Shown: piece after piece, positions 43,355 to 55,958 of the stretch
Layout: every line of letters begins with the position of its first letter
Position numbering within the stretch: the stretch's first letter is position 1
NCBI RefSeq assembly: GCF_005239225.2
Contig: NC_133302.1
Coordinates: 7,750,001 to 7,814,000, forward strand
Source of the DNA: Populus alba
Lineage: Eukaryota > Streptophyta > Magnoliopsida > Malpighiales > Salicaceae
DNA length: 64,000 nt
Direction: 5' to 3'
Position numbers and translations under genes: made by a program
Notes under the pieces: generated by a model
Databases searched by the model: none
Told to the model about the DNA's origin: nothing
The model's input: the letters and a program-made list of their open reading frames with translations, nothing else

Positions 43355-45753
43355 ATATTATTTGTGAAAAATAACAAAATTGAATAATTTTTATAGTGCA
43401 TTTACATCTAAAATCATACAAAAAAACATTAAAAAAAAATTCAAGTGTTCGAGTCTGACCTAGGTGACCTAACTCGCTTGCGCCTCTAAAAAACAAAGCC
43501 AAGATGCATGGGCCTCCTAACCTAGGCCCATGCTAATGCGCCTTATTTTTTTCTTTTTCATTTTAAAAGGGGTTGCCTATTTTTTCTATAAAAAAAATAA
43601 GCAAATGACGAGTCATCTACTTTCCAAAACTTAGCCACAATAGAGATGGCTAGAAAATTAGAGGAAGTGATTTTCGAACCTAAAAATCCTTTTGACAATC
43701 ATTTTTTACTCGAAAATACTTAAAAAGCATCCTAATTACCTGAACAAAACTCATTTACGGAATCAAATAACTTAAAATGGGTTGAAAAACTAATAAACAA
43801 TTTGAATTGATAAAACTTTTCAAGCTGAGATCTACCATCTCAAGCAAGGTGAAGGCCAAAAAAACTCCACAATAAAACTCGTCTCATCAATTAGAACTTG
43901 TTGACATCAAAATTCATTTTTTTTGTAATCAAAATCAATGTCAACAATTACTCTCTTTCCTCATCGTTTCAAGTGAATTTCTCTCTCATCTCTCTTAACT
44001 CAATGAATAAAAAATGAAGAAAATTAATTTTTAGACAAAAATAAAAATTATTACTAATGTGAGGTGAGCATGTATTTTCTCCATATTTTACATTTTAATT
44101 CTCTAGATCTAATTAGGTTGTAATTAAAGGGTTTAGATAAAAGAAAAAAAATCAGCTAGTTCATTGTTATATAAATAGTGAAACTTACCCCATCTTTTTT
44201 AGATGTTTTGTTAATAAAAAATACACACGCATCATTTTCACATTCAATTATTATTTTCACATACTCATCATTTTTGTTAATAAAAAAAAAAACAAGAGAG
44301 ATCCACTGAAATCAATAGAACAGGTAAGGGTGTTCACGGTCCGGTTCGGTCCGATTTTAATATAAAAATTCAACCAAACCAGAAAATACCATTCCTTATT
44401 AAAATAACCCGGACTGAACCAAGACCTGGTTCAAACCGAACTGGTTTTTGTTCGGTTCGGGTTAATTTTTTAGCCTTAAAAACTAGAAAAACTGAAACCA
44501 ATTGAATAAGAGAGAACTTGGTCGAATCACAATCACTGGATAAACTTGGTCGAATCACATTCAGAAAAATCCTTGCTGAACACTTTGAATTCTAGCCCTT
44601 TGGTTGAGATGTGAAAGATCTCCCTTAGCCGAATCACAATCACTGGATTTATCCAAGTTAGCACAACTACATGTTAACAATGTTTCCAATAGCGTCCCGC
44701 AAACTACCAGGACCTCACTAGTAGAACTGCATGTTAATAAAACCAAAAATAAGGATTTTATCCAAGTTTTCTGCCATAAACTAAAGCAGGGAGTAGACAC
44801 TTTAGCTAGAAAGAACAGGGTTAGGGTTTGTCTCATCAAGTCATCAGTAAATGAGGAAAAACAACAATATAAGAGAGACAACAGTAATAAAAAAAAAAGA
44901 ACAGGAAAAGGAACAAAGGAGAAAGATAACAATATGAAAGAAAAGAGCACAGAGGATATGGAGTGGGAGAAAGGGGGGTAGGGTGACTGGAAAAGAGGAA
45001 AGGGAGAGGGAGTAATGGGTGGGGCTGATGAAAAGGAAAAGGAAAAGGGAAAGGGAAGGGGGTGGCTGGAAAGGTAGGGGTAGGGTATTTACTATTTAGG
45101 TTTAGGACTATCTTTTTATATTTATTTTTAAATTCAATTAAATCGGTTCAGTTTGGTTCTGTTCAATTAATTTAAGTCTTTTTAAATCAGAGTCGAACCA
45201 GATCAGGTAGGTTTTTTTTATTTTTTTTTATTGGTTTACTTGGTTTTTTCTATTAGTTTGGTTTTTTTAGTTAATTTTTTTGTTTTTTTAATTTAATTAG
45301 TTGTTTGGTTTTTTTAAACAGGGACAAAAATCGTTTATTCTTTAGTCATCAGATTATAAGTTCATTTGACACGCATAAAGCAGCGGGACTAACAACAGTG
45401 CCGAACTTGTCATCAACTTTTATATTCATTATTTTTATCTATTTTATTCCTTATTCAATTATTATTTTTCAAGTGGCACTTGTATAGGAGGGAGGTTGGC
45501 CCACAAGCGACTCAACAACAGGCAGGAAACAATCACACAGCGGTTGAATTCAATTATTATTTTTATCCTGTTTTTATTTTGGAGTTTTTTGTATTCCCCT
45601 GAAAGTTGCGATTATGCTTAGCAGTAGGAACCTTACATCTTTCTATTACAAGCGCACATTTAACGCATGCATGGATGATTGAAAGCTTTATATAACAAGT
45701 TGGAGCTAAGAACAAATCAGCAGATAGCAGAGCCAAAGAAACAGCCAATAAAC

Positions 45754-45826
45754 ATGGTGGTGGAAAGCGTTCTTTGCATGAGTCCAGGAGATGGTGAAAC
45801 CAGCTACGCCAAGAATTCATTCCTTC

Positions 45827-45857
<31 letters not shown>

Positions 45858-46483
45858 ACACCTTATTTCATATAAATGTGAGAGACAAATAACCGACCTT
45901 TTTTTTCCTTTCATTTTGGTAGTGTAAGAATTTTATTGTAAGTAGAGAAGACCTCGCGTGGCAACTTAAATTTCCAAGTTAGGTAAGATAAGCGAAGTTT
46001 AATTATATGAAGGAAGCACATAGCCATCGCTGCATGCATTTCCTTCTTCCTGGCATCACATCTCACCGAATATATTAGTAATTCCTGCTTTTACTTTTTT
46101 CCTGGAAGCTAGTATTGCAGATTAATTCTGATGTGGTTTGACAATTCGTTTCGCAGAAAACAGTGCTATCTAAAGCTAGGCCAATCCTAGAAGATACCAT
46201 CAAGGACATGTTCAGCACCGCCCTTCCCACTTGCTTCAAACGAGCAGACTTGGGCTGCTCTTCAGGACCCAATACTCTCTTGTTCGTTTCTGAAATCATG
46301 GACGTCGTTTATGAGCTTTGCCAACAACAGAACTGTAAACTGCCCGAATTTCAGGTGTTTCTGAATGACCTTCCATGGAATGATTTCAATGCTGTTTTCA
46401 AGTCGCTGCCATTTTTATACGACAAGTTGGGAAAAGAAAAGGGAGACTTGTATGGACAACACTGTTTCATAACAGGAGTACGG
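45754..46483 (+). pseudogene. SABATH methyltransferase, copy 3 (exon 1-partial exon 2)
   Basis: Exon 1 45,754-45,828 encodes an [24 protein letters not shown] start. The base after it is C, so the donor GT has become CT within the (CT)n run and splicing is lost. Exon 2 starts at 46,157 after CGCAG and carries [11 protein letters not shown] with K/R and LPW for LPG changes, then stops where a copia LTR begins at 46,484, inside the GVPGSFY motif. Exons 3 and 4 are not found downstream. Upstream promoter sequence matches copy 1 back to CCACAAGCGACTCAACAACA. Confidence 0.9.
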
Positions 46484-46648
46484 TGTTAAACTTATTGAGA
46501 TCAAACACAAAAAGGAGACTAGAATTCTGAATAATCTGTATATTATTAATGCATTGACTTAACCTAAATACAAATAAAGTATATATGGGTTAAACTGAAA
46601 GTACTATTCTACCCTTAATAAATAAGACTACATAAATATTATTTAACA
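46484..46648 (-). repeat. Copia 3' LTR inserted in SABATH exon 2 (copy A)
   Basis: 165 bp, TGTTAAACTT...ATTATTTAACA, with a polypurine tract read on the minus strand just beyond it (the complement of TCTCCGCTCAAACTC). Its right end contains the GAAAGTACTATTCTACCC module found multiplied in the foldback at 20.3 kb. Confidence 0.85.
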
Positions 46649-49330
46649 TCTCCGCTCAAACTCATGATGCGGCAGTTACAAGCATCGAGAGTTTGCCAAC
46701 CAGAAAACGAAAACGAGAGATGGAAAGCGCCTTGATAAAGAAATCTGCAATCTGCAAGGAAGAAGGAACAAAAGGCAAAGTAATGGTGCCATATGATACC
46801 TTAATACCCAGGAAATATCAAAGATGACCTAAATCCTTCATTTCAAATCGTTTAGCCAACTCTGTCTTCAAAACTGAAATACCATCAATGTCATCACCAG
46901 TTGAGTACGAATAGTAGTCATTTTTGCAACCAGGCAAATGTCTCCTCATAGTCCATACCATACTGTTGAGAGTATTCTTTTGCAACCAGCCAACGACAAC
47001 CAACAACACTCTTACTAGGAGGTAGAGGAACCAGATCCCAAGTATCTGTCTTATGCAAAGCAGAAAGTTCCTCATCCATAGCTTGCTGCCAAAGCGGATC
47101 AAGAATTGCCTTTTTATAGGAAGAGGGCTCAAAGAGACAATGAATAGAAGCTAAAAAGAAAGTAAATGATGAAGAATAACAAGAATAAGAAAAATCTGGT
47201 AGTTTTATAGACTTACGAATACGGATGGACTGACGTGGAGGTGGATCCACAATCTCAGATGAAGCTTGAGGGGCTGTAGATGAGAATGAAGCTTCAGGTG
47301 TGCCAGAGAGTAAAGTACCAATACCTGCAGAGTTATGAGCACAAATTGATCGACACGAGGAGAGATATCATTATCAGAATCCTCAGAAAACGGATCTATA
47401 CTAATAACATCAGATTTAGTCAGGTTATGAGTAGTGGATGGAATATAAAATAAAGGTATATGCTCAAGGAAGACAACATGACGAGACACATAAAATTTCT
47501 AAGTTATTGGATCAAAACAACGATAACCCTTTTTCCCTTCACCATAGCCTAGAAAAATACAAATAGCGGATCGAGAGGATAACTTACTTCGTTCTACATG
47601 AGGACGAATAACAAAACAAGTACAACCAAAGACTCTAAATGAGGAATAATCAGGAACATACCGATATAACTTTTCAAAAGGAGATGGACCCGAATGAGAA
47701 GATGAAATTGTATTAATTAAACTTAAAACAATAAGAACAACTTCTCCCTAAAACTCACTAGGAACAAAGGCAAACAAAAAGAGAGAACGATCAGTTTCAA
47801 CAATGTGCCTATGTTTTCTTTCAGCAACACCATTTTGCTCAGGAGTATCTGTACAAGAAGTTTGGTGGATAGTTCCATCTAGGGCAAGCAATTGGAAAAA
47901 TTTATTATAGGTGTATTCCCTACCCAAATCACACCTAAAACATTTAATCATAGCAGAATGTTGAGTTTTGATAAGAGCTCGAAAAGCTATATATATCTCA
48001 AAGAATTCAGAATGATGTTTCATTAAATAAACCCAACAATAACGAGTATGATCATCAATAAAAGAGACATAATATCAAGACCCTCCTTTTGTGGTAATAG
48101 GAGAAGCTCCCCATACATCAGAATGAATCAAATCAAATGGTGAAGAAGAAACAAAAATACTTCGATTAAAAGGTAAGGCGAAAAATTTTGCCAATTTACA
48201 TCCACTACAATCAGAAATGTCACAAGTTTTCAAATTTCCTAAAGCTCCTGTGGATGCCAAAAATCTCAAACGAGAAGATGAAACATGACCTAGATGGGAA
48301 TGCCATAAATAAAAACTAGAAGATGAAAGACTCAAAAGAAAGGAAGACAAATCAACGGTAGTAGCAGCAACGACAGCAACAACAATTGACACTTTTAACT
48401 CATCCAAAATATATAGTCCATTCTCTTTACGACCTGTCCAATCAGCTTTTGAGACTGCAGATCTTGTATACAACAAAACGAACCAGAAAACATGATTAAA
48501 TAATCACCAGAATCACATATTTGACCAACAGACGCAAGATTCAATGAGTTTTGGAATAAGATAAACATTAGGGAGAGACAAGTGAGGTGTGACAACAAAA
48601 CCAACACTTGCTAAAGGCATAGGAGTGCCATCAGTAGTGATAACAAGAATGGAGGAAAAAGGGGACACAAAGGTAAAAGATGAGGAATCTGGAGACATAT
48701 GATGAAAAACACCAGAATCCAAGACCCATTTAGAGTGTGACATACCTGAGGAACTATGAGGCAATTGACCTATGGAAGAAGAAGCAGACATTGCTTGTGG
48801 CTGTAAGGAGAAAAACTTCTGAAATTGCTCAGCCAAAATATTAGGATCGGTAATAGAGCTTGAGGAAGCTACTGTTGCAGTATTGTGATGTGGTGGTTTA
48901 TAACCCTAAGGTGGTCTATGAGCATTAGATAATGATTGATTGCTACACTTCCAAGCTTGATTCTACTGTCTCAACTTAGGACACTAAGCCTTTCAATGAC
49001 CTTTTTGCTTACAGAAACTGCACTCATCGAAGCCAACCCTTGTGTAAGGTTTATTCTGATGATTAGAGAATGACTTAGAAGGCACTGCTAATATTGAAGG
49101 ATTTGAAGCAGAAAGAATTCCCTTTTCAGAATAAGACTGAAGACGTATTTCTTCAGCCAATAACTCACTAACAATAGAGTCAACACAAGGCAGTGGAGAA
49201 CGATGCAGAATTGAACCTCTAAGTCCTGCGAAATCACTGCGAAGTGCTGTTAAAAACTGTACCAATAGTTGCTGCTCTCTACGCTCAATATAGGCACCAC
49301 ATGCCTTTAATTCTGCTTTTAAATCGCAAG
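46649..49330 (-). pseudogene. Copia polyprotein remnant with internal deletions
   Basis: Read on the minus strand from about 49,330: gag (LLVQFLTALRSDFAGLRGSI), a zinc knuckle with two stops (CSFCKQKGH...), protease (WVLDSGVFHHMSPD), pre-integrase (LWHSHLGHVSSSRL), integrase with its acidic triad (HSDVWG, RCDLGREY, PEQNGVAERKH), a frameshifted linker, RT start (WDLVPLPPSKSVVGCRWL, GMDYEETFAW), then a jump to late RT (ELAKRFEMKDLGHL) and a second jump into the RNase H tail near 46,793. The catalytic YVDD and most of RNase H are missing. The 5' LTR is not present at the right end. It is non-autonomous and full of stops. Confidence 0.85.
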
Positions 49331-49505
49331 GAAAAGGAACAAAGATTTAGAAATCTAAGGAAATTCAGAGCACTTTAAAAGCCTCCTTTTACTTTAGTGT
49401 TTCATACTTTCACTGCTCGTAAACCGTGGAGTCAAAAATTGAAATGTCCTCAATTATAATCAAGACTTCTTTTAAGGATGTGTGATGACTTATTATTCCT
49501 AGAAA

Positions 49506-49655
49506 AATATTTTGGATATTTACCACTTAAAGTTTCTTTATTCAAATATTAACAGTGAATAATAGTGAAATATTCCCAATAATATTTTGGATATTAATCC
49601 CTTTGGGATTTCTTTTTCCACATATTAATGGTGAATAAAGTCGAATTCTCCAAAA
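49506..49655. repeat. 75 bp two-copy tandem repeat
   Basis: AATATTTTGGATATT...ATATTAA(C/T)(A/G)GTGAATAA.. is present at 49,506-49,580 and 49,581-49,655. Confidence 0.75.
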
Positions 49656-51011
49656 ATAAGATTTTATATTTTTTGAAATATTGGCCAACACCATTTGGAG
49701 TTTTACAAACATGTTGTAAAATCCAAAATGCTAAAAATTAATTTTTGTGTTCAAGAAATCCATGCGAAAACACTTTTTCATAACTTCAAATATTTGTTTT
49801 TTTTATAAAAAAAATATTCAAAATATGTTAGGGTATTAGCCGTATGCAACACGCAAAAACATTTTTATATTTTGATCAAAACATGAGCATCACAATTAAA
49901 CGCAAACATCATAATAAAAGGTAGTAAACCACATTATACATAGTATAAGATTTACAAGAAAACTTAAGACAACTAAAAACATTCAAAGCCAGCTTAACTT
50001 GAAATTTTATAACTAGAAATGAAACACATTTGTATGCTCAAGGGTGCCAAAGTTCTGAAACCAAAGTTTGAAATCAAAATCCTACTACAGTGTCTATGAC
50101 TCATGACCTATTTTCTTTTACCAATCCGGGAGAAACTGCCATACAGGTTGTCGCACGTGTGGCGTCACGGCGAAAACATCCACCTTCAAAATCTTGTATC
50201 TAATGTGGTAAATGTGGGAAGACAAGGAATTCTTATCTTTTATTGGTGAAAAAATAGAATGGGAGTCGCCACCTAGTATTTTGGTCACTAGGAACCCTAA
50301 CTGGTCTCAAAGATCAGGTACGGGGACTGGTTGCGTAAAGGGAAGGTATTAGCATCCCAAATACATCTTACCTAAGGTAAGTTGCATTGTTTTATTTGTC
50401 TGATAAATCTAAATTCTTGTCGTGCTTTCTAGTTGTTGGCCCATCTATGATTTAAGAAAAGTTCTCCCCGGTAAGGAGATCCTTATCTTATCGGGGGAAA
50501 AAAAAAAAAACCTAACCATTCTAACCTCAACAAAAGAATTTAATATCTGGAGTACATCTTACGTATAAGATCATAACCCTAGATATTAAAAGAAAAAAAA
50601 TAATTTTTTTGAATTTTTGAAATATTGGCCTAGTTCTCGTGACTTTAATAAACTGGTTATTAAAACCCAAAATGCATGCTAAAACCTTTTTTTTTTTTTT
50701 ATGAAGATACAATATGATTTTTTTTTTAGAGAGACTTGACCATATGCATATATATATTTTTTTAATGTCTTTATGAAAACCGGGTATTTTAATACTGGAT
50801 TTGTATATTTACAGTATAAAAATACAAACCAATATTGTTCAAAATGCAGTAGAAAATTTGCGGAAAATCACAAATTCTTTTGAAATAATTTGCAAAGAAA
50901 AGTTTTTTTTCTTTTTTTTGAGCTGAGCCCAACCCTGTCCATATGGCTGGGCTGGACCCAGCAAGCTAACCGGGTCACTGGCCTAAACCAGTGACCTGAC
51001 TCACCTTAGCA

Positions 51012-51053
51012 TTTCACTGTTCAAGTGAATTATAATTCACTTGAACAGTGAAA
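51012..51053. repeat. Perfect palindrome, 20 bp arms
   Basis: TTTCACTGTTCAAGTGAATT, two bases, then its exact reverse complement; with one bulge the pairing continues into GCAT/ATGC outside. It shares AAGTGAATT and CACTGTTCA words with the hairpins at 7.1 kb. Confidence 0.95.
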
Positions 51054-52360
51054 ATGCAAAAACTGGAATTGCATGCAGAGACGAGGAGAACAAACCTGCA
51101 GGTGGCGGAAACGATGTCGAAGACGATGGTAATGGTGTACGCTCACAGTGATGTTGGTGGCGGTGGAGAGGAAGCCGACGATGGCTCACGGTGGTTCTGA
51201 CGGCGGCGGGCAGTGTTTGCTGCAGTTTTTCTTCTTCTTCCCCGTGCAGATGCACCAGCCCTTCTTTTTTTTTCCTCGTCTGCTTCTGTCTGGTTCTTCT
51301 CCTTTTGGTCTCTGGTGAGGGTGGAGCTGCTGGTGCCTGTCAGACGGTGCGGTGGAGGTTGCTTACCGTGGTGCTGACTGACCGGCGGTTCTTCTTTATT
51401 TTTTCTGCTCTTCCTCTTGTTCCCTGTTATAGTCTTTCTCTCCCTCTCTGGTTCTCTCAAACGCCCCCTGGAGCTGCTGCCTGAAGATGAAGACGAAGTT
51501 GAGGGTGATCAGTGCTGTGATCGGGAGACGTTTTTTACTTTCCTTATGCTACTGTTTTCATTCCTGCACTCTTCTTCTTCTTCGTTTCTGATTTTCTGAA
51601 ATGACGAAGACGATGGCAACGCTGGTTCTGATCTCAATGATTTCCTCTGTTTACATTATTTCCTTCTGCTTTTCTGATCTTCTCTCTTCCCGGCTCATCT
51701 CTGTTTTTCTTTCTCTCGTTCTCCTCCCCTTTCTCTGTCTTCCCTCTTGCTGTCTCCCCACCTCTTGTGTTCGGTACTTCCTCTGGCTTTTATAGCCAGA
51801 GGACACAAGCGTTCTTTTGGTAACAGTCGCGTGCATCACGTCGGCGAGGAACATCAGCCGCGAGACGCGCCTCCTGATTGAAAACGGTTCCCCTATCATT
51901 GCCAACGTTTCTTGCCTTCAATGCCACAGCTGTTACGTTGACAGTGCATATTGTTTCAATGGAACGACGCCGTTTGCATTTCTTCTGTTTGGTCATTGAA
52001 GATTTTTTGCAATTTTTTAATCAAACCCCTGGAAAAACTGTAACTGGATCCCTTAATTTTAGCGTCTTTCCTGGTTTGGTCCTTGTTTTAAGATTGTTTC
52101 AATTGAGTCCCTAATTGACTATCAAACTTCAATAATTATGCAATTAAGCCCCTGATTTGACTAAATCAACTCTTCAAAATTATAGTTGCACCCCATAACT
52201 TTAATTACTTCCAATAAAAGTCTAAATTGACTTAAAAAAATTAATTTTCTTGCAATTTAACCCTCTATAAATTCAATTAAACCTTGGATAAAATTTAATT
52301 GAGTCCATAAACATCTTATTTTGGACTTTTCTTTCTCAACTTTAATTTTCTTTGTCAATA

Positions 52361-52564
52361 GGGCTCTCATCAGTAGAAAATATAACATCAAATTTCAATT
52401 CTTATATTTCTGAACCTCCCAACCAATTCCTAGCCATTTTATGGGTGTTCCAGCATCCTTTTCTCACTCCTGTTATTATTATTATTGTTATTTTATTCCT
52501 TCCGATATTTTGGGTGGCTTATAATCAGATAAAGCAAGTTAGGAAACCAAAATATTCTGATTGA
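52361..52564 (+). CDS. Small single-pass membrane ORF, unknown
   Basis: An acceptor-like TTTGTCAATAG is followed by an open frame to TGA at 52,562-52,564. It has an N-glycosylation-like NIT, then a hydrophobic span VIIIIVILFLPIFWVAY (about 17 residues) and a basic tail NQIKQVRKPK. There is no ATG at its start apart from an ATG within the hydrophobic-region approach in other frames. Part of the span is a TTATTATTATT run, so this may be a composition artefact or the last exon of something unseen. I do not recognise it. Confidence 0.2.
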   Translation, partial: GLSSVENITSNFNSYISEPPNQFLAILWVFQHPFLTPVIIIIVILFLPIFWVAYNQIKQVRKPKYSD

Positions 52565-52825
52565 TATTTTGTTGATTCCATTGATTATTTTCAGTGATCA
52601 AAGGGTGGTGCAACTCCTTTCTTTCCTTCCATAATTGGCACCGTGAGGCACTAGTCGTTTCTTTTGGACTAAAGCAACAAAAAACATGATCCGCAACTCT
52701 AAAAATACAGCGAGAGGATAAAGGAAACTAGGAGGAAGTTGCAGAGATAAAGGAAACTTTCAGCCCAGTTATTAAGCAGACCACCGTCAGATTAGTCTTT
52801 TCCATTGCAGTTTCCCGCAATTAGA

Positions 52826-54045
52826 AGATTTATCAGCTTGAAATTCATAATGCCTTTCTCAATGGTGTTCTTACTGAAGAGGTCTACATGAAACAACCTC
52901 CAGGTTTTGTTGATTCTACTCTTCCATCTCATGTGTGCAGGTTGCACAAGTCACTATATGGTTTAAAACAGGCATCAAGGGCATGGTACGCTCGTCTGAG
53001 TGATTTTTTACTCTCTATTGGTTTCCTTGCCTCCAAGGTTGACACTTCCTTATTTATCTTATCTGATGGCACTAATATCTTCTATCTTCTCATCTATGTT
53101 GATGATATTCTGCTTATAGATAGCAACTCTGCCATGCTCTATCATCTAGTCCAGTTACTAAGCTCTGAATTCAAGCTACGTGACTTAGGTGATGTTCACT
53201 ACTTTCTAGGTATTGAAGTTCAGTCTATAGGTATGGGTCTGATGTTGCGCCAACAAAAATATATTCTTGACATCTTCACTCGGGCTGGTATGACTTCCTG
53301 CAAACCGGTTGACACTCCAGTTTCTCCCTCTAAACTTGCTCTACAGCCGGATCATCCATTTTCTGATCCCACATGGTTTCGTCAAATTGTGGGTGCTCTT
53401 CAGTATCTTACATTCACTCGCCCAGATATCTGTTTTGCTGTTAATAGAGTCTGTCAGTACATGCATTCTCCTACAGATTTCCATTGGGCTGCTGTTAAAC
53501 GCATACTCCGTTATCTCAAAGGAACGACTTCTTATGGTTTTCATATCACTCGAGGTACCTCCTTTGCTCTTCATGGTTTTACAGATGCCGATTGGGCTGG
53601 GAGTATTGATGATCGCAAGTCTACGGGTGGTTATCTTGTTTTCTTTGGCCAAACACCGATTTCATGGAAATCCGGAAAGCAACGTACAGTTGCTCGCTCT
53701 TCTACTGAGGCTGAGTATAAAGCCTTAGCAGATGGTACTGCTGAGGTCATCTGGCTTCAATATTTGTTAAGAGATCTTCAGGTTCCCTCCATCTCGGCTT
53801 TTACTATTTGGTGTGATAATCTTGGTGCTACTTATCTCTCGGAAAATCCTATCTTTCATGCTCGTACTAAGCATGTTGAGGTAGACTATCATTTTGTCCG
53901 TGACCGGGTAGCAAAGAAGGAAATTCAGATTCGGTTTATCCCCTCTCAGGATCAACTTGCTGATGTCTTCACCAAACCACTTTCCGCTGCGTCCTTTACT
54001 GCTTTCAGGTTCAAGCTTCGGGTCGATCCTCCACCCTCAGCTTGA
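52826..54045 (+). pseudogene. Copia RT-RNase H, 5'-truncated
   Basis: An open frame of over 400 codons begins abruptly inside RT (YQLEIHNAFLNGVLTEEVYM, for the usual QLDVKNAFL) and continues with KQPPGF, LHKSLYGLKQASRAW, the polymerase motif YVDD (residues 70-73 counted from ATG 52,888), FKLRDLGDVHYFLGIEV, then RNase H with GFTDADWAGSIDDRKSTGGY, ARSSTEAEYKALA, WCDNLGATYLSENP, HARTKHVEVDYHF and ADVFTKPLS. The domain pair copies genomic RNA to DNA. No internal stop or frameshift is visible, so the copy is young, but gag, protease, integrase and the RT fingers are missing, probably by truncation at about 52,820. Confidence 0.9.
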
Positions 54046-54214
54046 GGGGGCATATTATAGAATGTATATCATGTATATCTATACATAGGATATTAATGTA
54101 ATGTAGGATTAATCCAATGTTGTAATCCCTATGGTTACTACTGTATTCTGCCCTACATATATAAATAGGAAAGGTTGGCTAAGGCCAAACCTAAGACATT
54201 CAGTTATTCTCAAC
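54043..54214 (+). repeat. Polypurine tract and partial 3' LTR
   Basis: TTGAGGGGG (54,042-54,050) is directly followed by CATATTATAGAATGT and LTR sequence to TTATTCTCAACTA, where the segmental duplication copy B starts. The CTACATATATAAATAGGAAA stretch holds a TATA-like box. Related LTR pieces: 34,507-34,629 and 35,150-35,310. Confidence 0.8.
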
Positions 54215-55958
54215 TATATTATTTGTGAAAAATAACAAAATTGAATAATTTTTATAGTGCATTTACATCTAAAATCATACAAAAAAACATTAAAAAAAAA
54301 TTCAAGTGTTCGAGTCTAACCTAGGTGACCTAACTCGCTTGCGCCTCTAAAAAACAAAGCCAAGATGCATGGGCCTCCTAACCTAGGCCCATGCTAATGC
54401 GCCTTGTTTTTTTTTTTTTTCATTTTAAAAGGGGTTTCCTATTTTTTCTATAAAAAAAATAAGCAAATGACGAGTCATCTACTTTCCAAAACTTAGCCAC
54501 AATAGATATGGCTAGAAAATTAGAGGAAGTGATTTTCGAACCTAAAAATCCTTTTGACAATCATTTTTTACTCGAAAATACTTAAAAAGCATCCTAATTA
54601 CCTGAACAAAACTCATTTATGGCATCAAATAACTTAAAATGGGTTGAAAAACTAAAAAAATAAAATTGAATTGATAAAACTTTTCAAGCTAAGATCTACC
54701 ATCTCAAGCAAGGTGAAGGCCAAAAAAACTCAATAAAACTCGTCTCATCAATTAGAACTTGTTGACATCAAAATTCACTTTTTTTGTAATCAAAATCAAT
54801 GTCAACAATTACTCTCTTTCCTCATCATTTCAAGCAAATTTCTCTCTCATCTCTCTTAACTCAATGAATAAAAAATGAAGAAAACTAATTTTCAGACAAA
54901 AATAAAAATTATTACTAATGTGAGGTGAGCATGTATTTTCTCCATATTTTACATTTTAATTCTCTAGATCTAATCAGGTTGTAATTAAAGGGTTTAGATA
55001 AAAGAAAAAAAATCAGCTAGTTCATTGTTATATAAATAGTGAAACTTACCCCATCTTTTTTAGATGTTTTCTTAATAAAAAATACACACGCATCATTTTC
55101 ACATTCAATTATTATTTTCACATACTCATCATTTTTGTTAATAAAAAAAAACAAGAGAGATCCACTGAAATCAATAGAACAGGTAAGGGTGTTCACGGTC
55201 CGGTTCGGTTCGATTTTAATATAAAAATTCAACCAAACCAAAAAATACCATTCCTTGTTAAAATAACCCGGACTGAACCAAGACCTGGTTCAAACTAAAC
55301 TGGTTTTTGTCCGGTTCGGGTTAATTTTTTAGCCTTAAAAACTAGAAAAACTGAAACCAATTGAATAAGAGAGAACTTGGTCGAATCACAATCACTGGAT
55401 AAACTTGGTCGAATCACATTCAAAAAAATCCTTGCTGAACACTTTGAATTCTAGCCCTTTGGTTGAGATGTGAAAGATCTCCCTTGGCCGAATCACAATC
55501 ACTGGATTTATCCAAGTTAGCACAACTACATGTTAACAAAGTTTCCAATAGCGTCCCACAAACTACCAGGACCTCACTAGTAGAACTGCATGTTAATAAA
55601 ACCAAAAACAAGGATTTTATCCAAGTTTTCTGCCATAAACTAAATCAGAGAGTAGACACTTTAGCTAGAAAGAACAGGGTTAGGGTTTGTCTCATCAAGT
55701 CATCAGTAAATGAGGAAAAACAACAATATGAGAGAGACAACAGTAATAAAAAAAAAAAAGAACAGGAAAAGGAACAGAGGAGAAAGATAACAATATGAGA
55801 GAAAAGAGCACAGAGGAGAGGGAGTGGGAGAGAGGGGGGGTAGGGTGACTGTAAAAGAGGAAAGGGGGAGGGAGTAATGGGTGGGGCTGCTGGAAAGGAA
55901 AAGGAAAAGGGAAAGGGAAGGGGGTGGCTGGAAAGGTAGGAGGGGGGTAGGGTATTTA

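Larger units (their letters stand above)
43355..46793 (+). repeat. Segmental duplication, copy A
   Basis: From ATATTATTTGTGAAAAATAA to the copia-derived AAAGTAATGGTGCCAT, this ~3.4 kb is collinear and nearly identical with 54,216-55,958 plus 62,124-63,890. Shared contents: the 35.5 kb repeat family, a GGTTCGG-rich repeat, a conserved but unrecognised open frame (44,604-44,981), a SABATH exon 1-2 remnant and the first part of a copia insertion. Copy A keeps the uninterrupted site GGGTATTTACTATTT (45,085-45,099) that the Harbinger element occupies in copy B. Confidence 0.95.
49331..52350 (+). other. Non-coding DNA resembling a large LTR retroelement
   Basis: Contains GGGAGTCGCCACCTAGTATT and GGGAAGGTATTAGCATCCCA (50,251-50,360), phrases typical of LTR/leader regions of large plant Ty3/gypsy (Tat/Ogre-like) elements. 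A GC-richer C/T-biased tract follows (51,060-52,000). From 52,020 there is a string of ATTGAGTCCCTAATT/AATTAAGCCCCTGATTT minisatellite words, also usual in such leaders. No gag or pol is readable. Overlapping open frames at 51,143-51,795 on both strands look like composition artefacts. Element identity is inferred from remembered family style only. Confidence 0.4.

Noticed and set aside
44604..44981. 125-codon open frame, also present at 55,463-55,798
   Set aside because: The two occurrences are copies of one segmental duplication, so conservation is not independent. The sequence is lysine-rich, ends in purine repeats, an antisense frame of similar length exists, and I recognise no domain.
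51143..51795. Overlapping open frames on both strands
   Set aside because: Long frames on both strands in a C/T-biased tract point to composition. The Arg/Lys- and Ser/Leu-rich translations match no family I know.
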